Shown piece after piece: positions 1-7,825 of a stretch of DNA of 43,919 nucleotides. Below the pieces are notes generated by a model. It worked only from the letters and a program-made list of their open reading frames with translations. It ran no database searches and was not told the origin of the DNA. This stretch comes from Candidatus Peribacteria bacterium (lineage in GTDB: Bacteria > Patescibacteriota > Gracilibacteria > Peribacterales > Peribacteraceae). The DNA lies in contig SICS01000004.1 of NCBI GenBank assembly GCA_009691305.1, positions 1-43,919 of the forward strand. The letters run 5' to 3'. The position numbers and the translations under genes were made by a program. Numbering within the stretch: the first letter of the stretch is position 1; each line of letters starts with the position of its first letter.

Positions 1-2
1 AA

Positions 3-131
3 AAGCATGAAAAGCGGCGCGAAGTCCTCCGCCATATCTTCGGGCACCTCACGCAACCTGAGCAACTCCAGCTCGCTCATCTGCACGAGAAATTGAGCCA
101 CACGCTTTTCTCCCAATCCCTTTCCTGACAT
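3..131 (+). CDS. 3' end of an unidentified CDS truncated by the window edge (ends ...HEKLSHTLFSQSLS*)
   Basis: Open frame from the window start, protein-like composition, stop just before the next ATG. Confidence 0.4.
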
Positions 132-136
132 TTGCC

Positions 137-297
137 ATGAGATTCTCCCTGCCGTTCACCGTCCCTCCCGTCCTCCTTCGCCATAAGAAGAAGATCATCG
201 CGGGCACCATCGTGTTCATCATCCTGGTCTTCGGCTTCCGGAAACTGACCGCACCGAAGCAGCCCGAGTACATCACTGCTGAGGCAGTGCGTGGTGA
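137..297 (+). pseudogene. N-terminal fragment of an HlyD/RND-type membrane fusion (periplasmic adaptor) protein, truncated
   Basis: MRFSLPFTVPPVLLRHKKKIIAGTIVFIILVFGFRKLTAPKQPEYITAEAVRGD looks like an adaptor N-terminus (TM plus 'AEAVRGD' start); similarity ends abruptly near 297. Confidence 0.5.
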
Positions 298-301
298 TGG
301 T

Positions 302-581
302 TTATGCGGATTCCTCCCCTTCATGCCTCGGATAAATCGACCGATGAGTTTGCCGTATGCTCTCCCCGTCATCTGCGAATTCCATGCCATCCATTGTAAA
401 AATGCGCATGCCAGCGTTGCGACATTTGTCCGTCATATCGTGCACCTGATTTTCCGGATTAGGTACAGTCATGCTTTCAATAATACTTTTCAGTTGATCG
501 GGGTCGATGCGGAGCATTTTCAAAGGTTGTTCTTGCTGGGCATCGTAGGATCTCGGACGAGCGAGAGTGGACGGAGACATA
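302..581 (-). CDS. hypothetical protein (about 92 aa)
   Basis: MSPSTLARPRSYDAQQEQPLKMLRIDPDQLKS...; protein-like composition; lies against the truncated adaptor. Confidence 0.35.
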
Positions 582-887
582 GAGGTGTGGGTAGGAAGTA
601 GTGTGCACACTGTATGGCGGGCGTATTGAGCGCGAGAGCTAAGCGGAAAATGAACTCGAGTGCACCGGATTTTTCCTCTTCCTAAAAACAAAAACCGGAC
701 GGCGACGAACTCGGGACATTCGTGCGGACGCGCTACGTGCGCTACACTTTCCATCCGTGAGTCCACGTACACGTCCAGCGAAGAAGACATCGTCGTCATT
801 TCTGAAAAAACTCGGACCGGTGCCTCGATACGCCGATTGCTCCGCAATCGGCTACTCGGCATGACAGGAGGAGTATAATCATGGCAC

Positions 888-2150
888 ATGAAGAGAAAGA
901 AACGCGGTCTATTAGCTCGTCTGGGTCCTGGTTTTATCACCGGCGCTTCTGACGATGACCCAAGTGGGATCGCCACGTATTCCCAGACCGGCGCCATGTT
1001 CGGCTACGCACAGCTGTGGGTGGCGGTGTTTTCGCTGCCGTTTATGATTGCGGTGCAGGAGATGTGCGGACGCATCGGAATGGTGACGGGCAAGGGGCTC
1101 TCGGGCGTCATCCGCAAGCATTATCCCAAGCCGATCCTGTACGTGGCCGTCGCGCTCCTCCTAATCGCCAACACGGTGAACATCGGCGCCGACCTGGGCG
1201 CGATGGCATCGGTGGCCAACCTCGTCGTCGGCGGGAACTTCGCCATCATGCTCATCGGGATGACCGTTCTCACGCTTGTGCTGGAGATCTTCATCTCGTA
1301 CCGGACGTACGCCAAGTACCTCAAGTATCTGTCCCTTTCATTATTCAGCTACTTCTTTATCGGCTTTGTCGTCCATCAGGATTGGATGCAGGTCTTGGGC
1401 GCCGCGCTGATCCCACACATCTCCTGGACGCCGGAATACCTGCTGAACATCGTGGCACTCCTCGGCACGACGATCTCACCGTATCTCTTCTTCTGGCAAG
1501 CGGATGAGGAAGTGGAAGAGGAAGTCGCGTCGGGGAAGCTGCGCATGATGGGTGTGGGTACCCCGAAGATCTCCGACCGCGACATCAAGGTGATGCGCAT
1601 CGACACGATGACAGGGATGATGTTCTCCAACTTGGTCACGTTCTTTATCATGATCACGGCGGCGTCCACCCTCCATTCTGATGGCATTATGGAGATCACG
1701 TCTGCGGCGCAGGCGGCGGAAGCGCTCCGTCCGATCGCTGGGGAATTCACATTCCATTTCTTCGCGCTCGGCATCATCGGCACCGGCCTGCTCGCCGTCC
1801 CCGTGCTCGCGGGCTCGGCGTCGTATGCCGTGGCCGAAGCGTTCCAGTGGCATGAGGGCCTGTACTTAAAACTCAAGAAGGCCCACGGCTTCTACGGCGT
1901 CATTACGATCGCAACGCTCATTGGGCTCTCCGTGAACTTCACCGCGATCAGCCCGTTTTCGATGCTCTACTACACCGCCGTCCTCAACGGCGTCATCGCG
2001 CCGCCGCTCCTTCTTTTGATTCTCCTTATCTCGAATAACCGGAAGATCATGGGCAAGCGGACAAACACATGGGTGAGCAATGTGTTGGGTGGCATCATCA
2101 CGGCGGTGATGTGGGTGGCAGGTGTGGGGGTGCTGTGGAATTTCCTCTAG
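888..2150 (+). CDS. NRAMP-related divalent metal cation transporter
   Basis: 420 aa polytopic protein; GPGFITGASDDDPSGIATYSQTGAMFGY N-terminal motif and LGTTISPYLFFWQA TM6-like motif. Confidence 0.9.
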   Translation: MKRKKRGLLARLGPGFITGASDDDPSGIATYSQTGAMFGYAQLWVAVFSLPFMIAVQEMCGRIGMVTGKGLSGVIRKHYPKPILYVAVALLLIANTVNIGADLGAMASVANLVVGGNFAIMLIGMTVLTLVLEIFISYRTYAKYLKYLSLSLFSYFFIGFVVHQDWMQVLGAALIPHISWTPEYLLNIVALLGTTISPYLFFWQADEEVEEEVASGKLRMMGVGTPKISDRDIKVMRIDTMTGMMFSNLVTFFIMITAASTLHSDGIMEITSAAQAAEALRPIAGEFTFHFFALGIIGTGLLAVPVLAGSASYAVAEAFQWHEGLYLKLKKAHGFYGVITIATLIGLSVNFTAISPFSMLYYTAVLNGVIAPPLLLLILLISNNRKIMGKRTNTWVSNVLGGIITAVMWVAGVGVLWNFL

Positions 2151-2183
2151 TGGTGGCTCTCTTTCCTGTATAATTCACGCTGT

Positions 2184-2269
2184 GGGTCGGTACCGAAGTG
2201 GTCAAACGGGCCTGACTGTAAATCAGGTGGCTTACGCCTTCGCTGGTTCGAGCCCAGCCCGGCCCACCA
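2184..2269 (+). tRNA. tRNA-Tyr (GTA), class II with long variable arm, CCA encoded
   Basis: Acceptor GGGTCGG/CCGGCCC, anticodon loop CTGTAAA, T-arm GGTTCGAGCCC, terminal ACCA. Confidence 0.95.
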
Positions 2270-2355
2270 TAAAAATACATACATCTGAAAATGCCCCGAC
2301 TGTTTTGTCGATTCCATTCCGTTGACGTGCGGGTGTACGACTGTACACTCGCGAC

Positions 2356-2568
2356 ATGACCGCACAGATCACCATCGACGTTTCACAATTCCCCGCCACG
2401 GAGAGCGGAAACTTTGAAAGCATCCTCAACTGGGTGCGTGCACAGCCGTCGCATTCATCCATCCACGTCTACTACCGCAATCGGATGACTGCCCCGCTCC
2501 CGCGACGCTTCCAAACAGTGTTGCAGGCACTCGGGTGCACGGTGACACGGAGAGTGGTTTGTTCGTGA
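2356..2568 (+). CDS. hypothetical protein (70 aa)
   Basis: ATG ORF with protein-like composition. Confidence 0.45.
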   Translation: MTAQITIDVSQFPATESGNFESILNWVRAQPSHSSIHVYYRNRMTAPLPRRFQTVLQALGCTVTRRVVCS

Positions 2569-2690
2569 ATCGCCCAGCCAAGACACACAGAAACACCATT
2601 TTTTCCTCCCGCCTGCCCAGCGAATTTTCTTGCACCCCGTGATCACTACGGTGCAGAGCGGCTTGTCTGTATTTCTTTCCCTATTTTTCT

Positions 2691-3137
2691 ATGATGCACA
2701 GAATAGTGACGTCATCAGTCGTGAGCTTTGTGATGGTCGCATCCATGATCGCCCCTGTTCTCGCGATGAACGAGAGCGGTGAGCATGACCGTGGTGGGTT
2801 CATGCCTAGTTCAAAAACTGTCGACATCGCCTGTGTGAAGACCGCTATGGATGCGCGCGAGACCGCACTCATGGCCGGATGGGCGACGTTTAATACGTCG
2901 ATCACGTCGGCCTATACAATGAGGAAGGCAGCATTGGACGCTGCGTGGGTGATGACGGATGCAAACGCTCGCAAGACGGCGATCAAGGCTGCGTGGGATG
3001 CGTTCAAGAAATCCAAGCAGGCCGCCGCGAAGCAATGGAGGACGGACCAGAAGGCCGCATGGCTCGCGTTTCGCACGGCAACCAAAACCTGCAAGGCCGG
3101 CGACGTGGATGTCGGCGGCGAGTCAATGGACATGTAG
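2691..3137 (+). CDS. secreted hypothetical protein with Ala/Trp/Lys-rich helical repeats
   Basis: Signal peptide (MMHRIVTSSVVSFVMVASMIAPVLA) then repeats of the type KTAIKAAWDAFKKS. Confidence 0.75.
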   Translation: MMHRIVTSSVVSFVMVASMIAPVLAMNESGEHDRGGFMPSSKTVDIACVKTAMDARETALMAGWATFNTSITSAYTMRKAALDAAWVMTDANARKTAIKAAWDAFKKSKQAAAKQWRTDQKAAWLAFRTATKTCKAGDVDVGGESMDM

Positions 3138-3138
3138 G

Positions 3139-4116
3139 TCACTCAATCCTCATGAAATATTTCCGGGTCAGGCCCCACAGCACCGCGATGCTCATCGCGC
3201 ATACTGCCCAAAGGCCTGGCCCCGTGTGGGGTTGCTCCATCGGTTCGGGGGTCACCGGTGGGTACGCGTTCTGCGCATAGCCGGGGACGTTGCCACTCAG
3301 AGGCGAGCCGTAGCTATCCAGCGAGGTCGGCTGTCCGTTCTGTGACGACGGATAGACTGGTGCTGCTCCTGCTCCGGAGGTAGTGGAGCCCGCTGCCGCG
3401 CCGGAGGATTTCGAGGAGGACTTTGAAGACTTCACGGATTTGGACGGGGACTTGCTACTCGATTTCTTCGAACTGCCCTGTCCGGAAGGGAGGACGACAC
3501 CATCGGTGCCGCCGCCAAACGCTTTGGATGAGCTGCTCGACACCTCGCGTGCCGTGCTCACAATGACCGTGCCTTGGAGGTCCTGGTCGGTGGCCGAGGT
3601 GATGCGGTGCTCTTTGTCCGTCTCGGCCTTGCCGACGACGAAACTCTCGCGTCCGCCCGGGAAGATCGCGGGAGTGTTCAGGAACTTCCCGCTGCCGTCC
3701 CGCAGCGTCTGGGAGGTGATGATGTGGGGGATCGACTGGTCATTGACCCACACGATGCGTTGTCCCGGATGGACGGTCGCCTTCTCCGGATTGAAGCCGG
3801 ACGTTGGCGTGATGTGGATCTCGACCGGAGGCAGGGGAGCTGTCGGTGCCGCAGGTGCGGGTGAGGACGAGCCGCCGCTGACCTGTGCGGTGATCGATAA
3901 CCAACTGGTGAGAGAGGCAAGGTTCATGGCGTTCCACCCACCCGCGAGCGTGAATCCGACGACTGCGAAGACCGCGATACCGACGATCGCGCCGGGCAGC
4001 CGCGATGCCGATTTCACCGACACGCGCACGGGGCTCACAGCACTCGGTGAGGCCGCAGAGTGGACCGGGACGTCGTCGTCCGCGGTAGATTGCCAGTGGG
4101 GGTGCAGGTCGGTCAT
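3139..4116 (-). CDS. membrane-anchored cupredoxin-like domain protein with Ser/Lys-rich linker and sortase-like C-terminal signal
   Basis: VEIHITPTSGFNPEKATVHPGQRIVWVNDQSIPHIITS...FPGGRESFVVGK...LQGTVIVS; C-terminal QPHTGPGLWAVCAMSIAVLWGLTRKYFMRIE; 4-bp overlap with the upstream cohesin-like CDS. Confidence 0.8.
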   Translation of the reverse strand: MTDLHPHWQSTADDDVPVHSAASPSAVSPVRVSVKSASRLPGAIVGIAVFAVVGFTLAGGWNAMNLASLTSWLSITAQVSGGSSSPAPAAPTAPLPPVEIHITPTSGFNPEKATVHPGQRIVWVNDQSIPHIITSQTLRDGSGKFLNTPAIFPGGRESFVVGKAETDKEHRITSATDQDLQGTVIVSTAREVSSSSSKAFGGGTDGVVLPSGQGSSKKSSSKSPSKSVKSSKSSSKSSGAAAGSTTSGAGAAPVYPSSQNGQPTSLDSYGSPLSGNVPGYAQNAYPPVTPEPMEQPHTGPGLWAVCAMSIAVLWGLTRKYFMRIE

Positions 4117-5333
4117 AGCGAGTGTTTAGCGATCATCTGGCGACGGAACGCGAGAAGCGTGCCGATCACAGCGGATCCGAGGAGCAGCAGCAGCAACGCG
4201 GACGGAGCGCCCGATTTTCCAGGGACGCCCGAGCCGAGTGGCTGGTCGACGTTCTCCACGGGGTTCTTAGGAGCGATCTTGTTGGTCGGAGAGCTTTCGG
4301 ATATTGCGTCGAGAGACCCGATGATTTGTGAGGATGCCGTCGCAGCGTTCCCAATCTCGATGGAGGCTTCGGTGCTGAAGGACGTCTCCCGGTTCTGGTC
4401 ATCCACGCCGCGCACGGCGACATAGTACGTTTTGCCCTTCGGGAGGTCGCGGATCACCGCTCCCCGCGAGGCCAGCGAAACGCTGCGCTTCTGGAGATAG
4501 CGACCCTTCATGGTGCCGTAGTACACGTTGTATCCCTGGAGTTTGGGGTAGCTGAGCAAATCCCACGTCACGTAGAGGAAGGAATCCTTCGTGCCGACGC
4601 GGACGTTCTGGACCTGGATGAGTCCGAACGATCCGACATCGGGAGAGGACGGGGCGGACGGCACCGGTGCCACCGACGATGCGCTCGAGGCGGTTCCCGT
4701 CACGTCTGGGCCGGACGGCGTATCCAATTGCACGAGCAGGGTGCCGAGCGGCTCGGCGAGGAGATTCTGGTTCGGGGAGGCGGTGGTGATGATGGCCGTG
4801 TGGCCTTCTTTCCCACTGCGCTGATCGTAGAAGCTCAGCGGAGTCGATGCGGATGTGACCTGTTTCACGGTGAAGATGAGATGTGCGATCGGGAGGATGG
4901 CGTCCTTCGGCTCCTTTCCCGCGGCGGCACTGGCCCCAACCTTTGCGTAGCCGGAGACGGGCGAGAAATCGGATTCGCCCGGGACGACGACCGGGAAGAG
5001 CGTCGAGACGGTCACGGTCTTTCCTTCCAGGACATCCGCGTCGTACGACAGCCACACTTTCACTTTGCTGATGGATTCTCCGGTCGGGTTGGCCAGGACG
5101 ACATCGACGTCGAGTGGTTCCCCCGCTGCGAGCGCCGCCGTCGCATAGGTCGACGGGTCGGATGCTTCGAAGAGAGGACAGTCCTCCTGCTTCGTCTTCT
5201 CACAGTGTGGGCGGAGGTAGAGTGTCGGTGACGTTTCCTGTGCAAGTGCGCTCCCGACCGTCAGCATGGCGAAGGCTCCCGCGAGTACGAGGGCAGTTGC
5301 GTGCCGTCGCGGGAAAAGTGTGTCCATGGACAT
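4113..5333 (-). CDS. cohesin-like domain plus fibronectin type III domain surface protein with C-terminal TM anchor
   Basis: Signal peptide; cohesin-like beta-sandwich (PLDVDVVLANPTGESISKVKVWLSYDADVLEGKTV...); FN3 (LQGYNVYYGTMKGRYL...YYVAVRGVDDQNRET); C-terminal ALLLLLLGSAVIGTLLAFRRQ. Confidence 0.8.
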   Translation of the reverse strand: MSMDTLFPRRHATALVLAGAFAMLTVGSALAQETSPTLYLRPHCEKTKQEDCPLFEASDPSTYATAALAAGEPLDVDVVLANPTGESISKVKVWLSYDADVLEGKTVTVSTLFPVVVPGESDFSPVSGYAKVGASAAAGKEPKDAILPIAHLIFTVKQVTSASTPLSFYDQRSGKEGHTAIITTASPNQNLLAEPLGTLLVQLDTPSGPDVTGTASSASSVAPVPSAPSSPDVGSFGLIQVQNVRVGTKDSFLYVTWDLLSYPKLQGYNVYYGTMKGRYLQKRSVSLASRGAVIRDLPKGKTYYVAVRGVDDQNRETSFSTEASIEIGNAATASSQIIGSLDAISESSPTNKIAPKNPVENVDQPLGSGVPGKSGAPSALLLLLLGSAVIGTLLAFRRQMIAKHSL

Positions 5334-5334
5334 G

Positions 5335-5685
5335 TTATCGAGTAGAGAGTGCGTGCAGGACGTATCCCAGGTCGCTGGCCGTCAGGTGCAGGTCGCCATC
5401 GGTGTCGCCGCGGCGGAGTTCATCCGCTGCCGGCGTCTCAAGGCCTTCCGAGAACTCATAGAGGAGGTAGGCGTCTTCGGAATCGATTGTGCCGTTGCCA
5501 TTCACATCGCCGCGAAGATCCGAACCGACGTGCAGCAATTCCTGCAGCGCTGCTTCGCTCTTTGCGAAGGGGTGCAGGTCGCCCGCGGTCTCGATGCCCA
5601 TCGCGAATGCGCCGATTGCGCAGAGCGCGCCCAGGCTGAGCGATTGGAGCATCTTGGCCGTTAGGAACTTTTGCTTCTTTGCCAT
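5335..5685 (-). CDS. secreted dockerin type I domain protein
   Basis: Two Ca-loop repeats GDVNGNGTIDSEDAYLLYEF and GDTDGDLHLTASDLGYVLHAL after a signal-like N-terminus; start placed at MAKKQKF. Confidence 0.85.
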   Translation of the reverse strand: MAKKQKFLTAKMLQSLSLGALCAIGAFAMGIETAGDLHPFAKSEAALQELLHVGSDLRGDVNGNGTIDSEDAYLLYEFSEGLETPAADELRRGDTDGDLHLTASDLGYVLHALSTR

Positions 5686-5793
5686 AAATCTCATTATTAT
5701 AGCGAAAAAGCGCCCTTTTCTCAATCCAGGCACGTTTGACGTCCTTCTATGATGTTTCTCAATCATCATCATTTTTTCTGCTAGATTCTCCTT

Positions 5794-6777
5794 GTGCCCA
5801 ACATCTTCCTATTCACCGGAGAGAATGGCTTTGCCCTCCGTACAGAGAAACGGCGGTGGACAGACGAATTCGTCGCCAAACATGGGCAGGAGAACGCACT
5901 TCTCATTGACGGATCGCATATTTCGTTGCGTTCGTTACTCGACGAGGTCACTGCAAGTCCTTTCATCTCGGGCAAGCGCCTCGTGGTGATCCAGGGCGTG
6001 CCCCGCCTCTCCAAAGAGGAGATGCAGGTGCTGCTCCAGTCGGTGCACCCCGATTGCATCCTCCTCTTCTGTGACCCTGCGCCGGATAAGCGCCTTGGGG
6101 GCCTCAAGCATCTCCTGTCCGTCGCCACGGTGAAGGAATTCACGCCCGCCCGCGGCAAGCAGCTGCTTGATTGGATGCAGAGGGAGAGCGCGCAGCAGGG
6201 GTCGGTGCTCGAGGGTGCAGCAGCAACGGAATTGCTGGGGATCGTGGGCGAGAACCAGGACATGCTCTCGCAGGAACTCCGTAAGCTCGCTCTCGGCGGT
6301 GCCGGCCCGATCACGCCTGCCCGGGTCGCGCTGCTTGCCGTCCCGTCGGGTGAACAGGAAATCTGGCAGCTCACGACGCTCCTCACGCGCGGTGATCTTC
6401 CCGGAGCACTCCGGTACTCGCGGTCGTTGCTCAAGTCTGGGGAGGACCCCTACTCACTCTGGAATGTCCTACTCTGGCTCGTCCGCTGTCTCACATCGGT
6501 GACACTCTCGGTGGCGGAAGGTGAACGCAACCCCGCCAAGATTGCCTCCACTGCAGGCGTGCCGTTCCCTACCGCCCGCATGCTCGTGCCGATGGCCGAG
6601 GGAATCCGCCTCTCGCAATTGCGCCCCTTCCTCGCGTGGGCCGTTGCCGCAGACCGCGACCTCAAGACCGGTGGGTACAAATCGACTGGCGAGGCGTCGC
6701 AGGAGCTGGTCGCGTTGATTGATGAGTTGATTGTGCGGTGTTGCTCTTTGAAAGAAGGGTCACTATCAAAAGTATAA
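5794..6777 (+). CDS. holA: DNA polymerase III subunit delta-like protein
   Basis: MPNIFLFTGENGFALRTEKRRW...; overall HolA architecture; GTG start. Confidence 0.8.
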   Translation: MPNIFLFTGENGFALRTEKRRWTDEFVAKHGQENALLIDGSHISLRSLLDEVTASPFISGKRLVVIQGVPRLSKEEMQVLLQSVHPDCILLFCDPAPDKRLGGLKHLLSVATVKEFTPARGKQLLDWMQRESAQQGSVLEGAAATELLGIVGENQDMLSQELRKLALGGAGPITPARVALLAVPSGEQEIWQLTTLLTRGDLPGALRYSRSLLKSGEDPYSLWNVLLWLVRCLTSVTLSVAEGERNPAKIASTAGVPFPTARMLVPMAEGIRLSQLRPFLAWAVAADRDLKTGGYKSTGEASQELVALIDELIVRCCSLKEGSLSKV

Positions 6778-6802
6778 AAGCAGAATGGCTGCTCCCAGAT
6801 AT

Positions 6803-7210
6803 TCATCTCGCCTGCGTCCCTCCTGCCTCCTCAATCTGCTTGAGGATATCCTCCGTCGCCTCGTCCTCCTTCTCCTTGTGCGCTGCCTCTTTGCCGGTGC
6901 GTTCCATGCGTCGTTTCGTGCGATCCTCTTCCGTCTGCTTCACCGATTCCGCTGACGCGACCTTGTCGATCTCGCCCTGGTACTTGGCGTCGATGGAAGC
7001 CAACTGCTTCCGCTCGTTCTCCAAAATATCCCGGAGGTTCTGGATCTGCTCGGGTGTCATCACCGGGAGGATGCCCACCCAGTACTTTCGCTCCTCCTCG
7101 TTCATGCTCTCGGACTTGTTGATCAGCTCAATAAGGTCGCCAAACTTCTGCGTGACATCAGCGGGGACAGTCCCTTGTTGAGGCGGAGGTGACGGAGTGG
7201 GATCGGGCAT
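6803..7210 (-). CDS. hypothetical coiled-coil protein
   Basis: 135 aa, charged helical composition, ATG start, just downstream of greA. Confidence 0.65.
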   Translation of the reverse strand: MPDPTPSPPPQQGTVPADVTQKFGDLIELINKSESMNEEERKYWVGILPVMTPEQIQNLRDILENERKQLASIDAKYQGEIDKVASAESVKQTEEDRTKRRMERTGKEAAHKEKEDEATEDILKQIEEAGGTQAR

Positions 7211-7219
7211 AATCGTATC

Positions 7220-7813
7220 TTACGCCACGTTGACGATTTCGTACTCAAGCTTTCCGGATGGTGCTTGGATCTCCACGCGGTCGCCCTTGAGCCTGCCGAG
7301 GACGGCCTTGCCGATGGGGGACTCGTTGCTGATCTTGTGGTCCAGGGGATCGGCTTCGGTGGAACCGACGATCGTGTAGCGCTCGGCTTCGTCGCCATCC
7401 GTGATGTTCTGGAGCATCACCGTGCAACCGATTTCGACTTCCTTGTTCTTCGACTCCTTTTTTTCGGAGATGATTTTGGCGTTCTTGATCTTGCCTTCCA
7501 GTTCCAGGATGCGCCCCTCGACGAAGGCCTGTTCGTTCTTCGCCTCTTCATATTCCGAGTTCTCGGAGAGGTCGCCGTACGAGATTGCTTCGCGCAAACG
7601 CTGCGCGACTTCGGCACGGCGGGTAGTCTTCAAATGCTCCAACTCATCCTTGAGCTTCTTGAGCCCTTCTTTGGTAACGAGCGTCTGGTCGTCGTCGGAA
7701 TACGCCGAGCCGCCGGAGGAGGTGGCAGGCTCAGAGTCGTCACTCAGCAGGATGTCGTCGTTGATCATGGGAAATGGGGAGAACTGCGCTATTCTACGCG
7801 GTTTGCTGCCCAT
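7220..7813 (-). CDS. greA: transcription elongation factor GreA
   Basis: LREAISYGDLSENSEYEEAKNEQAFVEGRILELE and C-terminal SPIGKAVLGRLKGDRVEIQAPSGKLEYEI. Confidence 0.95.
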   Translation of the reverse strand: MGSKPRRIAQFSPFPMINDDILLSDDSEPATSSGGSAYSDDDQTLVTKEGLKKLKDELEHLKTTRRAEVAQRLREAISYGDLSENSEYEEAKNEQAFVEGRILELEGKIKNAKIISEKKESKNKEVEIGCTVMLQNITDGDEAERYTIVGSTEADPLDHKISNESPIGKAVLGRLKGDRVEIQAPSGKLEYEIVNVA

Positions 7814-7825
7814 GGCAATGGTTTC

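Noticed and set aside
2122-2325. 67-aa ORF across tRNA-Tyr
   Set aside because: Overlaps the tRNA gene and is unlikely to be coding.
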